A program made the position numbers and the translations under genes. Source: DASVVT01 sp036386415 (GTDB lineage Bacteria; Acidobacteriota; Blastocatellia; Pyrinomonadales; Pyrinomonadaceae). From it: a stretch of 64,000 nucleotides of DNA. The notes under the pieces were generated by a model. It was given only the letters and a program-made list of their open reading frames with translations. It was not told the DNA's origin and made no database searches. Position 1 is the stretch's first letter, and each line of letters begins with the position of its first letter. Location: NCBI GenBank assembly GCA_036386415.1, contig DASVVT010000023.1, forward strand, positions 37,644-101,643. The letters run 5' to 3'. Shown here piece by piece: positions 46,803 through 57,820 of the stretch.

Positions 46803-48152
46803 TCATTTAACGCGGCTCGTCCGGCGACGCAGGAAGTCGATCAGGACGAACTGCGAAAGGTTATCCGGGTTGGCGAAGTACGCCTTCCCGTTGGTCATAG
46901 AGGTCATCTGCTTCACGAACTCGACCAGGTAATAATCCGAGGCCAGCATGAACGTATTAATCATGACGCCCGCTTTGCGGCACGCCTGGACTTCCTTGAA
47001 CGTCTCGGCCATGACGAAAGGGTCCATGCCCATCGGATTCTTGTAGAGGCGTCTGCCCTCCAGCGTGCTTCCGTTACGGCTCGTCTCCGTGTAGCTTCGC
47101 CTGGAGGGAGCGGCGGCGGCGCTTCCTGTGTCGTCCAGAAAACAGGCTGTCGGCTTGCCGTCCGTGACCATCACGATCTGCTTCATCTCCTTGCGCTGGG
47201 CTTGCAGCAGACGCCGCGCGAGTCTCAAGCCCTCTGCGGTGTTCGTGTGATAGGGGCCGACCTGTGTCGTCGCAAGGCGAGCCATCGGCAACTCTTCCGC
47301 CGAGTCGTGAAAGAGCACCACCTTGAGCGAGTCGCCCGGATACTGCGTGCGAATCAGATGCGCCAGCGCCAGCGCCACCTTTTTGGCGGGCGTGAAGCGA
47401 TCCTCGCCGTAGAGGATCATCGAGTGCGAACAGTCGAGCATCACCACGGTCGCGCACGACGATTGATAATCGCACTGGTGGACGTACAGGTCTGAGTATT
47501 CCAGGTTGAGCGGAACGTTGAGCCCCTCGCGCTGAATGGCAGACAGGAGCGTCGTGTTGACATCCAGGTTGATCGTGTCGCCGAACTCGTAAGGCTTCGA
47601 AGCCTGCGCCGCCTCAACGCCCGTCGCCAGATGCTGCGTATCGTGCCGTCCGACGCTGCTCTTGCCGAGGCTCCCGAGCAGATTCCTCAAGGTCTTGTAA
47701 CCGAGAAAATCCAAGCCCTTCTCCGTCACCTCGAAATGAACATTGCGCGGTAAGGGCTCGCCGACCTCGCCCACGCCCGCGCGCATTCTCTCCCTAGCCC
47801 GGCTCGCGGCTGTCTGCTCTTCCTTCAGATTCAGATACCCCTCTTCCACCAGCCGCTCAATCAACTGGTTGAGCATCTCTTCAAGCTGCGAGCCTTTGAA
47901 CTTTCCATCATTATCGGCCAGCATCTCCTGTATCTGCTGCTCGTCAATCAACCCCTGATCCATCAGAGCCTGAAGCAGCGCACGCCTCAGTGCATCGAGC
48001 GACGTGTCCTGCGCCCGGCGCTGCCGTGTCCAGTAGTAATCATCATCGTAACCTGACTGCAAGACTGAATCCGAGAGCGCGTCCATCAGATCGCCCAGGT
48101 TGATCGAGGAAACGTCGAGACCTTTGAATTTTGAATAGCGTGTGAACTTCAT
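46803..48152 (-). CDS. VWA domain protein (partner of the MoxR/ChlI-type ATPase)
   Basis: A 449-residue soluble protein. The C-terminal half (about 220-440) is a von Willebrand A domain with an intact metal site: DCSHS in [19 protein letters not shown], and [10 protein letters not shown]. The N-terminal half is helical and charged with an [15 protein letters not shown] stretch. Such proteins pair with MoxR/ChlI ATPases to remodel or insert metals into client proteins. The ATPase is encoded upstream at 49390-50859. Its ATG overlaps the vapC stop (ATGA), so a toxin-antitoxin pair is embedded between the partners. Confidence 0.88.
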   Translation of the reverse strand: MKFTRYSKFKGLDVSSINLGDLMDALSDSVLQSGYDDDYYWTRQRRAQDTSLDALRRALLQALMDQGLIDEQQIQEMLADNDGKFKGSQLEEMLNQLIERLVEEGYLNLKEEQTAASRARERMRAGVGEVGEPLPRNVHFEVTEKGLDFLGYKTLRNLLGSLGKSSVGRHDTQHLATGVEAAQASKPYEFGDTINLDVNTTLLSAIQREGLNVPLNLEYSDLYVHQCDYQSSCATVVMLDCSHSMILYGEDRFTPAKKVALALAHLIRTQYPGDSLKVVLFHDSAEELPMARLATTQVGPYHTNTAEGLRLARRLLQAQRKEMKQIVMVTDGKPTACFLDDTGSAAAAPSRRSYTETSRNGSTLEGRRLYKNPMGMDPFVMAETFKEVQACRKAGVMINTFMLASDYYLVEFVKQMTSMTNGKAYFANPDNLSQFVLIDFLRRRTSRVK

Positions 48153-48565
48153 AGCTCTGAAATGACAATCAATCCCATCACATTTTTAAAGTCGCCAGGG
48201 TTGTGCGTTACTAACGGCACGGCATGAACTAATGCTGTCGCGGCAATCCAGGCATCGGAGACTGAAATAGGACGACCTTGTCTCTGCGCACTAGCTTGCA
48301 CCTCTGCCCAACGCAAGCAAATTGCCTCGTCAGCCTCGACGAGAACAAAATCTTTCAAGTAAGTACGAAGGGCAGCACGGCGACGCTGACCCCAGTTATG
48401 CATCAATGTCCAAAGTTCAAGTTCTGCGCGGGTTTGCGCGGCAATAATTTGTAATCGGTCGTCAAGGTGCGGTTTATAGAGAGCCGCCCGCGTATCGCCT
48501 TTGAGGAAGAATGAAACCACGTTGGTATCAACTACAACGATCTCGTTTATGATTGCCGCCCTCAC
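48149..48565 (-). CDS. vapC: PIN-domain toxin, VapC family
   Basis: A 138-residue PIN-domain nuclease. The acidic site is visible: D in VVDTNVVSFF, E in RAELELWTL, D in VSDAWIAATAL, and D in THNPGDFKNV. VapC toxins cut tRNA or rRNA when freed from the antitoxin. It overlaps the antitoxin stop by 4 bp upstream and the VWA start by 4 bp downstream. Codon use is AT-richer than the flanking genes, suggesting acquisition. Confidence 0.9.
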   Translation of the reverse strand: MRAAIINEIVVVDTNVVSFFLKGDTRAALYKPHLDDRLQIIAAQTRAELELWTLMHNWGQRRRAALRTYLKDFVLVEADEAICLRWAEVQASAQRQGRPISVSDAWIAATALVHAVPLVTHNPGDFKNVMGLIVISEL

Positions 48566-48870
48566 TCAGGAATGCTCCTGGGGTTGTCATTTTGACGGAG
48601 ATCGCGCAACCATGACAGGAAATCATCAATGCTCTCTTCTTCCGGCCAAAAGTCCCCTTTCAATTTATCCATGTTACGAATTGGCTTAACTCCCTGTTGC
48701 TTAGCAAGTTCCCACGCCCGTGCATGTGCCTGCTTTCGAGCCTCTTCTTCGGCTGCTTGAGCCTCTCTTTCTATTCTCTCAAAAAGCGCCCTGTATTCTT
48801 CCGGCGACCATGAAAAGTCGGCTGAGTGAGCATCTACACTTTTGATTTTACTACCTGCAAATCCGTTCAT
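48562..48870 (-). CDS. probable antitoxin of the VapC-like toxin
   Basis: A 102-residue protein just upstream of vapC with a 4-bp overlap, the usual antitoxin position. It has a long charged Ala/Glu/Arg helix (ALFERIEREAQAAEEEARKQ) and an acidic, aromatic C-terminus (FWPEEESIDDFLSWLRDLRQ) suited to binding the toxin. I see no AbrB, ribbon-helix-helix or other standard DNA-binding start, so the type is unusual. The assignment rests on position and overall character. Confidence 0.7.
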   Translation of the reverse strand: MNGFAGSKIKSVDAHSADFSWSPEEYRALFERIEREAQAAEEEARKQAHARAWELAKQQGVKPIRNMDKLKGDFWPEEESIDDFLSWLRDLRQNDNPRSIPE

Positions 48871-48895
48871 TCTTCCTCACCCCCCTTCATTGCAA

Positions 48896-49309
48896 TCAGA
48901 TATGCACGATCAACCCTTCTTCGGCAGCGGAAATAATACTTCTTTTCAATTTCGCATTGGAATCATTATCCTCGACAGTCAATTTCTCAGCATCGGCTTT
49001 TATCTTTTCAAGAGATTTTTTAGCATGTCCTAACCATCTAGCGTCTCTCATATAGGCTTGAAGAAATAGTTTTCCCCACTCTTTGCCTTGTTCTTTGCTT
49101 GGTAGGTGGAAAGGAACAAGGCGCTTGTTGATCTTTTGGAGTAGAGAAAAATCTTTTGAAGCTGATGCTTTCTGTGCCACTTCGTACCAATCTTCTAACA
49201 TTTCCCTGTACATTGCAGCTTCTGCCTGACTTTCGAGCGCAACTTGATTAGCCTTCTGTAAGTGTTCCAATAATTCTTTACGCTCTTTTTCCCAGTTGGC
49301 CTCGCTCAT
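48896..49309 (-). CDS. helical protein of unknown function next to the toxin-antitoxin pair
   Basis: A 137-residue, strongly charged and mostly helical protein (SEANWEKERKELLEHLQKAN at the start; YMRDARWLGHAKKSLEKIKA later). It is 25 bp upstream of the antitoxin and AT-richer than the host genes, like the toxin-antitoxin pair. It was probably acquired together with them. No family recognised. Confidence 0.55.
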   Translation of the reverse strand: MSEANWEKERKELLEHLQKANQVALESQAEAAMYREMLEDWYEVAQKASASKDFSLLQKINKRLVPFHLPSKEQGKEWGKLFLQAYMRDARWLGHAKKSLEKIKADAEKLTVEDNDSNAKLKRSIISAAEEGLIVHI

Positions 49310-49389
49310 AGTTTGTTACCCCGCCTTCTTCGTGTTTGGGAGATAATCGAATCAGTCCTGTTATTAGCATAGGAGTCGCCACTTACATT

Positions 49390-50842
<1,453 letters not shown>

Positions 50843-50859
<17 letters not shown>

Positions 50860-53122
50860 TGCTCAAAAACCCATCCCTGTTTTTCTGCGGTGATGATTTA
50901 ATCAATGTCGCCAATGCTTCGGCGAGCGTGCGTCGTGTGCGCAAGCCTGCGAAATCCACACCGAGGTTGACGAGGCTGCGCGCGGCCTGCGCCGTCACGC
51001 CCGTGACGATGGCCTCGGCGCCGATCAGCCGGAGCGAAGCGACGAGGTGGCCTAGATTGGCGACCGCATGCGAATCGACGAGGCGCGCTGCCGTGATGTC
51101 TATGATACAGGCGTGAGCGCCGGTGCGCACGACCTCGCCGAGCGCCGCCTCTGTCGCGCGCTGCATGCGCTCTGTGTCGAGAGAGCCGATGATCGGCAGC
51201 ACGAGCACGCCCTGCCAGACTGGGACGACCGGTGTCGAGACCTCTTCGAGCATCCTCCCGCGTTCTTCGTTAAGGCGCACGAGCGTATCCTTCTGCTCGC
51301 GCAGCACGGCTTCGGCTCGCTTGCGCTCAATACCGACCGCGACGATGTTGGCTACAGACGCCATCGCATCCAAAGTGGCCTGCGTGAGGGCACGGCGGGC
51401 GAACATCGCCATGACGCCCACCAGACGTTCGTCTACAATGAGCGGATAACCGGCGAAAGCGACCATTCCTTCGCGCTTAGCCCACTCCTGGTCGCTGACG
51501 CGCTCATCGCCAACGACAGAGTTCGTGAGGTGCGGCCTACGCTCTTCGGCAATGAGGCCAATCTTGAAAAGACCCACGGGCACGCGCGCGTGCGCCCCGT
51601 CCAGATGCGTATACATGCCAGCACTGGCCTGAAGCTCCAGCACGTCTCCCGTCTCGTTGGGCGTCCAGACGCGCGCAAACGCCCCATCCAGGTGTCGGAC
51701 GAGGGCTTCGGCGCAAGATTGTAGTATCTCTTGCAGCGTGTCGCCCTGCGTCAGCGCGACGCCGATGTCCGCGCCGAGAGCCGCAAGACGCGCACGCTCG
51801 GCCTGCTCCTCTTCCGCGCGCTTTCTTTCGGTGATGTCGCGGACGATTCCGGTGAAGATGTGCCGACCGTTCTTGCTGAACTCGCCGAAAGAGACTTCCA
51901 GAGGAATCTCGTGCCCGTCTTTGTGCAGACCGGGCAGCTCAACGCCCTCCCATGAGATGTGCTTGCGGCCAGTTTCGAGATAGCGTCCGAAGCCCTCGCG
52001 ATGCAGGTGACGCAGGTAATCCGGCATCAGCATGGTTAGCTCCTGGCCTTCCATCTCAGCCGCCGCATAGCCGAAGATCTTCTCGGCGGCGCGATTAAGA
52101 AAGAGGATCGTGCTCTCTTCGTCAATGGTGATGATGGCGTCGGATGCGGTCTCGGCGACGATACGATAGCGTTCCTCGCTCTCGCGCAGCGCAGATTCGG
52201 CGCGCGTGCGTTCGATGAACTGCCCCGTCTGGCTGCCGATGGCAGACATCATCCTGAGCAGGTCTTCGTCCACGCCGCGTAGCTCGCGGCTGAAGAACTC
52301 CATCACGCCGAGGACGCGGCCACCCGTGAGGATCGGAAAACCGCAAGCTCCGTGCAAGCCTTCGCGGGCGGCTGCGTGCGCGCGTGGGAAGTTGCCGTTG
52401 ACGGTCACGTCCGTAATCCAGGCGGGCTCGCCGCTCTGCCAGACGCGACCCGGCAAGCCCTCGCCCGGCTCGAAAACGGTCTGCCGACTGAGCGCCTCAA
52501 ACTCAGGGACTCCCTTTGATGATGGGGTGTGCCAGATTCTGACACAGCGAATCGCGCCCGCCTCAGCGTCCACTATCCAGAGCGCGCCCAAAGCCCATTG
52601 CAGGCTTTCGCAGATCGCTTCGAGAATCTGCGTTGCGGCCTCATCTATCGTGGCCGATTCCGCCAGGATGCGCGTCGTGGCGTACTGCGCGACGAGACGG
52701 CGTTCAGCCTGCCGCCGCCGCGTGATGTCGCGGAAGGAGACCACAGCGCCCACCACCTGGCCCTCGGTGACAATCTGCGAAGAGGTGTAGGAGATCGGAA
52801 ACATCGTCCCATCTCGACGTGTGAAGAGGTCGTCCCTGTCCGTGATGAACTCACCCTCGCGCATCACGGCCATGACTTCACATTCTTCGGCGGGGATCGC
52901 CGTTCCGTCTTCGCGCTGGAAGTGGATGAGGTCGTGCATGTTCTGACCGATCATCTCAGACTCCTTCCAGCCCAGCATCCGCTCGGCTGCCGGATTCACG
53001 AACGTCAGGCAGCCTTCCAGATCAATCGCACAGACGCCTTCGCCAAGGCTGTTAGTAATCGCCCTGGTGAAATCCACCTGTTGACGAAGTTTCTTCTCAG
53101 GCATATGAGTACGGAGGAACAA
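50843..53122 (-). CDS. PAS-GAF-PAS-GAF-STAS sensor protein (RsbR-like)
   Basis: A 759-residue cytoplasmic sensor with no kinase domain. Order: PAS (about 15-135), GAF (150-300), PAS (310-430), GAF (445-600), STAS (645-750). The STAS part resembles RsbR/stressosome proteins: [40 protein letters not shown] and [20 protein letters not shown], with a Ser at the site usually phosphorylated. It may feed light, gas or stress signals into a partner-switch cascade. Its stop lies within the start of the ATPase gene. An ATG at 53104 is a possible start. Confidence 0.88.
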
Positions 53123-53196
53123 AGGTCGCAGGCAGAAGGCACACTAGGCGGAGGGCAGTAAAGACAAGCGCATTCTGTCTTCGGCCTTCTCTTCTT

Positions 53197-54771
53197 TCAT
53201 CCCTCATCCCTTTCTCTGTAGCTGCCATCGCTTGCGCGCATGACCAGGTTGTCGGCTTCCAGCTTCTCAAGGTGTGCGAGACAGGCGCGCTCGGCCATGG
53301 CGTGCGCTTTCGGATGAACGTCTGTATAGACGCGCGCGACGATCTCCGTAGGTGTCGCAGCGCCTAGAGCGCGAACCGCCGCCAGAATGTTCGCTTCCCT
53401 TTCAAGGCGATGCGCGATGTACTCTTCGATCTTGGCGCGCGGGTTACCAACGGCCGGGCCGTGCGCGCCGAAGAGCACAGAGAGGCGCGGGAGCGAGCGC
53501 AGACGCTCAAGCGATGCGAGGTAATCGCGCATGTTGCCTTCGGGTGGATTGATCAGCACCGATCCCAGTCCGACTATGTTATCGCCTGTAATCAGAGCGC
53601 CCGTCTCCTCTTCGTAGAAGCAGAGATGCCCGCGCGCGTGTCCGGGCGTGTGCATCGCGCGCAAGACTAAATGCGTTGCGCCGGGCAGGTCGATCAGCTC
53701 CCCGTCTTCGATCAAGCGATCGACACGAATGTTGCCGTCGAGAGCCGAGGCTGTCAAACGATGCGCGGCGACGGGGACACTGTGGTTCAGGTGCGCCCTC
53801 AATGCATTAACGCCGCCGACATGATCCGGGTGCAGGTGCGTCAGGATGATCTCGCGCATCTTGCGCCCTTCACGCATCAGCTCGTCAATACAGGAAGCCA
53901 GTGCCGCCTGCTCGTCTTCAAAAGGGGAGGCCGGGTCGATGACGACGAACTCATCACGCCCGACGATGTAACAGTTCGTATGCGTCGCCGGAGGCAAGGT
54001 CTTCGTCCGCACCGGAAAGCAGGTGAAGCCGGGACGAAACTCTATGCGCCGCACTGGAAGGCCATGCGCCTGTGGGACGCGTAAGAATCTTTCGACCAGA
54101 TCATCCGTGATGCCCTCGGCCAGCGTCCGCAAAGCATGAAGCACAGGGGGCACGCTCAGTATCTCGGAGCGTTCCCAGCGCTCGACCGCCTCACGCGCGC
54201 TCGTCCACTCGCCAGAGGCCAGCTCCCCATCTACATCCTGCACGCGCGGCTCCTGTCTGGGCGGGCAGTTGACTAGAAAGAACCAGGTGTCGAAGCGCCT
54301 GGGGCTGAAGGGGGGCGTGATCCATCGCCCGACAAACATCCAGTCACCGGCATCCAGATGAAGACCGTAGTGTGCGAGCATTTCGGGAAACGACATGCGG
54401 CCTGAAGTGAAGTCGTCGCGCAGGGACGCTCTCTGCCCCCTGGTCAGGTTGTGCGCGCCGCGCGCGACCAACACGCCAAGCTCCTCGAAAAGCTCGCGCG
54501 CCGCGCAACCGATCATCCGTGCAGCCAACGCGTCTTCGCAGTTTGCGACACGCGTTTCGGCATCAGACGCATCGAGCTGCCCGCCCGGAAAAGCATAAAA
54601 GCCGCCGAGGAAAGCCAGCCGTTCGCTGCGGCGCACCCAGAAGACTTCCGGTCGTGAAGCATCCGTGCCGGGTCTGAGCAGGATGACGGCTGCCGCGTCT
54701 TTCGGCGTCGCTGCGGCGGCAGCGGCGGGCGGCTTGTGATCTACAGTATTTGGAACGGGTTGTGTATTCAC
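53197..54771 (-). CDS. Nudix hydrolase fused to a metallo-beta-lactamase domain
   Basis: About 524 residues from a GTG at 54771 (VNTQPVPNTVDHKPPAA); an open frame extends to 55086 but runs through a heptamer array and antisense to its neighbour. The N-terminal Nudix domain (about 25-200) has the core AARELFEELGVLV. The C-terminal half is an MBL fold: ILTHLHPDHVGGVNALR (HxHxDH), HTPGHARGHLCFYEEE and LITGDNIVG. A winged-helix-like end follows (LAHLEKLEADNLVMR). This layout resembles LACTB2-type endoribonuclease or hydrolase folds joined to Nudix. The substrates are unknown. Confidence 0.85.
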   Translation of the reverse strand: MNTQPVPNTVDHKPPAAAAAATPKDAAAVILLRPGTDASRPEVFWVRRSERLAFLGGFYAFPGGQLDASDAETRVANCEDALAARMIGCAARELFEELGVLVARGAHNLTRGQRASLRDDFTSGRMSFPEMLAHYGLHLDAGDWMFVGRWITPPFSPRRFDTWFFLVNCPPRQEPRVQDVDGELASGEWTSAREAVERWERSEILSVPPVLHALRTLAEGITDDLVERFLRVPQAHGLPVRRIEFRPGFTCFPVRTKTLPPATHTNCYIVGRDEFVVIDPASPFEDEQAALASCIDELMREGRKMREIILTHLHPDHVGGVNALRAHLNHSVPVAAHRLTASALDGNIRVDRLIEDGELIDLPGATHLVLRAMHTPGHARGHLCFYEEETGALITGDNIVGLGSVLINPPEGNMRDYLASLERLRSLPRLSVLFGAHGPAVGNPRAKIEEYIAHRLEREANILAAVRALGAATPTEIVARVYTDVHPKAHAMAERACLAHLEKLEADNLVMRASDGSYRERDEG

Positions 54772-54783
54772 GGTTATAAAAAA

Positions 54784-54868
54784 GTCTGGAGTCTGGAGTC
54801 TAGAGTCTGGAGTCAAAGACAAAAACTGTTTACAGCTTTTGACTCTCGGACTCCAGACTCCAGACTTC
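54784..54868. repeat. heptamer hairpin (GTCTGGA)
   Basis: GTCTGGA, GTCTGGA, GTCTAGA, GTCTGGA, GTC at 54784-54114+ (that is 54784-54814) with an exact 7-nt period, mirrored by TCTCGGA, CTCCAGA, CTCCAGA, CTTCC at about 54843-54868. It lies between the molybdopterin oxidoreductase stop and the Nudix-MBL start. Confidence 0.9.
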
Positions 54869-54872
54869 CCTC

Positions 54873-55559
54873 TTATTCTTGCCAGCGGAAGCGCTCGCCA
54901 TCGCGGCCCTGCCAGGGCAGCCCGCGCATGTGATAGCCACCCTCTTCCCAGAAGCCAGGCTCGTCGCGTTCGAGCAGGCGCACGCCCTTGACCCACTTGG
55001 CGGATTTCCATGCGTAGAGCTGCGGAACGATGAGCCGCACGGGGCCGCCGTGTTCGAGCGGGATCGGCTGGCCGTCGTGCGACCACGCAAAGAGCGAATC
55101 TTCGGCGAGGAAATATTCCAGGGGCAAGTTGGTCGTCCAGCCGTAATCATAGCCGAACGCGAGCGCGAACTTCGCTTCCGGCTTGATGCCAATGATGCGT
55201 GCCAGCTCGCGCGTAGAGACGCCGCCCCACATGTTGTCCAGCCGCGACCAACGCGTGACGCAATGAAAGTCCGCATAGACTTTGACCGCAGGAAGCTGCA
55301 TGAACTCGTCTAGCGACCACTGACGAGGGTGCTCGACGAGACCGTCCACGTCAAAAGTCCAAGTCGCGAGGTCTATCTCGGGTGCGCCGTGGGCGTCCAG
55401 TACAGGCCACTTGCGCGTGCGCGTCTGTCCGGGCGGGATGCGGTTCTCGCGCCGCGTATCCGGGCTGATGATGACATCCGCCTCGCCCACCTCTTCAGGC
55501 CGACGCGGCTCATTCTTCTGATACAGCGGATCGTTGAATAGATTTCCGAGAAAGCTCAT
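54873..55559 (-). CDS. sulfite oxidase-like molybdopterin oxidoreductase
   Basis: A 228-residue protein of the oxidoreductase molybdopterin-binding family (MsrP/SuoX-like). The likely Mo-ligand cysteine is in VYADFHCVTRWSRLDNMWGG. The C-terminal half has RLIVPQLYAWKSAKWVKGVR, typical of the family. There is no signal peptide, so unlike MsrP it should act in the cytoplasm. The start MSFLGNLFNDPLYQKNEPRR matches bacterial sulfite-oxidase-like proteins. The substrate is unknown. Confidence 0.9.
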   Translation of the reverse strand: MSFLGNLFNDPLYQKNEPRRPEEVGEADVIISPDTRRENRIPPGQTRTRKWPVLDAHGAPEIDLATWTFDVDGLVEHPRQWSLDEFMQLPAVKVYADFHCVTRWSRLDNMWGGVSTRELARIIGIKPEAKFALAFGYDYGWTTNLPLEYFLAEDSLFAWSHDGQPIPLEHGGPVRLIVPQLYAWKSAKWVKGVRLLERDEPGFWEEGGYHMRGLPWQGRDGERFRWQE

Positions 55560-55570
55560 AACGACTCCGG

Positions 55571-55663
55571 GTAGACAGTAGACAGTAGTCAGTAGCCAGT
55601 AGGAAAGAAAGAAGCAACCCTGGTTTTTCTTTCTACTGGCTACTGACTACTGTCTACTGTCTC
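55571..55663. repeat. heptamer hairpin (GTAGNCA), second copy
   Basis: GTAGACA, GTAGACA, GTAGTCA, GTAGCCA, GTAG at 55571-55602 is mirrored by CTACTGG, CTACTGA, CTACTGT, CTACTGT at about 55633-55660. The arms and the loop (GGAAAGAAAGAAGCAA, GGTTTTTCTTT) closely match the copy at 39314-39414. Confidence 0.9.
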
Positions 55664-56092
55664 CTACTTCTTCGCCTTCCTTTCGGCCAGCGCCATCAGG
55701 TCTGCGGGCATCCATTTGCCGACGCCCTTTTCGGTCGAGCCTTTGATGCCGATGGAGCGGTCATGCCATTCGTCGCGCGTGGAATCTCCGCCGCGCGTGC
55801 GCTCGTAGTTCTCCGTCTGCTCGAGGCTCAGCACGATGCCATTGGCGATCTCTTTCCAGTCCTGCTGCTGTATGCCGCGCAGCACCAGCGGCAGCCCCGC
55901 CGTCCAATCTTCTTCGGGCGCGCGCGCATCCTGTTCGGGAATCGTCAAGCTGTCGGCTGTCGGAAACGGCGCGCCCCCGAACTCCTCCACAAGCCGCGCC
56001 TTGATCTCCTTGTAAGAAGCCTGCGGATTCTCACTGCGCAAAGCCTGCGCGCGCCGGAAGATATTCGCCACCGTTGGTTGCTCTCTAGACAT
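55664..56092 (-). CDS. protein of unknown function
   Basis: A 142-residue soluble protein (starts MSREQPTVANIFRRAQALRS, ends DLMALAERKAKK). It has a charged helical N-terminus and a middle segment with WKEIANGIVLSLEQTENYER. No signal peptide, membrane segment or catalytic motif is visible. It is in line with, and 100 bp upstream of, the molybdopterin oxidoreductase gene. No family recognised. Confidence 0.6.
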   Translation of the reverse strand: MSREQPTVANIFRRAQALRSENPQASYKEIKARLVEEFGGAPFPTADSLTIPEQDARAPEEDWTAGLPLVLRGIQQQDWKEIANGIVLSLEQTENYERTRGGDSTRDEWHDRSIGIKGSTEKGVGKWMPADLMALAERKAKK

Positions 56093-56179
56093 AGAAGTCC
56101 AACCAAGACCTCCCCCCTCAAGTTTTGTCGCTCGCTTTGAGAAATACCTTACACGCCCCGCACGGCGAAGAGCAAGAAC

Positions 56180-56262
56180 AGAAGGCCGCAGGCCGCACAG
56201 TTGAAGGCCGCACAGGCCGCGCGAAGCTCTCTGCCTCAGGCTTTGCGGCCTGCTGCCTTCTA
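56180..56262. repeat. heptamer hairpin (AGGCCGC)
   Basis: AGGCCGC, AGGCCGC, then after a short spacer AGGCCGC and AGGCCGC again, at about 56182-56220. The inverted counterpart is GCGGCCT, GCTGCCT at about 56246-56259. It lies in the divergent gap upstream of the subtilase gene. Confidence 0.65.
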
Positions 56263-56343
56263 GTCTTGCCTTTCGCTCTCTTTTATGTTCATCATAGATT
56301 CACGCTGCGAGCTACAAATAAATAGAGAACACGGGGGCCTGCA

Positions 56344-57729
56344 ATGACAGAAGAAATCATCTCCTTAGAACCATCTGAACTTCACTCGAACAGGGCGGCA
56401 GGGCAGCCCATCTGTCCTGTCTGCGGGCGCGAAGCCCCGGACGGTCTGGCACCATTTGCCGCTCTCTCATACGACTTGCAGGTGATCGTGGCGGCGAACG
56501 CTCCGGCGGGTGTGATGGTCGGTGAAGTCTGCGGGCGCTGCGTGGAGCTTTTCGAGCGCGCGCGCATTCAGCTACAGACGGACGCGGCCATCTTCGAGCA
56601 GGGCGGGCACGTCCTTTCGACGCCGCTCCGGATGGATGCTGACGACCGCTTTACGGGTCGCGGTGTGACCATCGCGTTTCTGGACTCCGGCTTCTACCGC
56701 CACCCAGACCTCTCCACGCCGGAGGATCGCATCCTCGCCTACCACAGCATCGTCGCCGCGCATGGCGACAAGACGACGCTTGATACGCCGGACACTGCGA
56801 GCTGGCACGGCATGATGACTTCGGTCGTGGCCGCAGGCAACGGCAAGCTCTCGAACGGCTTTTACCGTGGGATCGCGCCCGATGCGCGAGTCGTGCTCGT
56901 CAAGGTCGGGCACGGGCGCATCAGCGAAGAGAATATCGAGCGCGGTCTGCTCTGGGTCATGGAGCACCGCGAAGAGTACGACATACGCATCGTCAACATC
57001 TCGGCTGGCGGCGATTACCAGGAATCTTACCTGCACAATTCTCTCGCGCAAACGGTTGAAGAGGCCGTGCGCGGAGGACTGATCGTCGTCTGCGCGGTTG
57101 GCAACTCAGGACTTGCGCCAGGCCATCCGGTGCTGCCTCCGGCCAGCAGCCCTTCGGCCATCGCCGTCGGCGGGCTCGACGACCAGAATTCTCTGGATCG
57201 CGCGCGGCGCGGCATGTACCGTTCATCCTACGGGCCGACCATTGACGGATTGCAAAAGCCGGAAGTGATCGCGCCGGGCATCTGGGTTCCCGCGCCGATC
57301 CTGCCCCACACCCCGACCGCCGAAGAGGCAGAGCTCTACGCCACGCTCGACAACGCACCCTCGGATCAACTCCACGCCCTGCTCGAAGCTCATCGGGGAA
57401 TTGATAAAGACCTGGATGAAGCGCGTGGGCTTCCCGTCCCGCTCTTGCGCCAGTTGATTACGATCAAGCTGCGCGAGGGCAACGTCATCAGCGAGCACTA
57501 CAAGTATGTGGACGGCACGTCCTTCGCGTCTCCCATCGTCGCCTCCATCATCGCCTGCATGCTCGAAGCCAATCCGGAGCTCACGCCGCAGCAGGTCAAG
57601 CGCATCCTCATCGACACGGCAGAGCGACTGCCTCGCATCGAAGTTGACCGACAGGGCTGGGGGGTGGTCGCGCCGCGCCGCGCCGTCGAACTGGCGCTCG
57701 CTCTTCGCACGTCCGTCATTCAGAAGTAG
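56344..57729 (+). CDS. subtilisin-like serine protease (S8) with N-terminal zinc-ribbon-like cysteines
   Basis: A 461-residue subtilase with the full triad: Asp114 in VTIAFLDSGFYRHPDL, His155 in SWHGMMTSVVAAGNG, and Ser near residue 396 in DGTSFASPIVASIIA. The oxyanion Asn is in VVCAVGNSG. There is no signal peptide. The N-terminal 70 residues carry two CxxC pairs (24-27 and 63-66), suggesting a zinc ribbon rather than a propeptide. It is therefore probably an intracellular, possibly regulated protease. It is preceded by a divergent gap with a heptamer array. Confidence 0.92.
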   Translation: MTEEIISLEPSELHSNRAAGQPICPVCGREAPDGLAPFAALSYDLQVIVAANAPAGVMVGEVCGRCVELFERARIQLQTDAAIFEQGGHVLSTPLRMDADDRFTGRGVTIAFLDSGFYRHPDLSTPEDRILAYHSIVAAHGDKTTLDTPDTASWHGMMTSVVAAGNGKLSNGFYRGIAPDARVVLVKVGHGRISEENIERGLLWVMEHREEYDIRIVNISAGGDYQESYLHNSLAQTVEEAVRGGLIVVCAVGNSGLAPGHPVLPPASSPSAIAVGGLDDQNSLDRARRGMYRSSYGPTIDGLQKPEVIAPGIWVPAPILPHTPTAEEAELYATLDNAPSDQLHALLEAHRGIDKDLDEARGLPVPLLRQLITIKLREGNVISEHYKYVDGTSFASPIVASIIACMLEANPELTPQQVKRILIDTAERLPRIEVDRQGWGVVAPRRAVELALALRTSVIQK

Positions 57730-57820
57730 AATTATCACGCTCGGAAAGCTCGACTTTCGTCCACCGGGTTGGAAAAGAACGGCAGAGATACAACTTGCCA
57801 TTTATCATGCCACTGCCGTC

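Noticed and set aside
54772..55086. Upstream extension of the Nudix-MBL frame
   Set aside because: It passes through a heptamer array and overlaps the molybdopterin oxidoreductase gene; its composition is Arg/Ala-rich noise.
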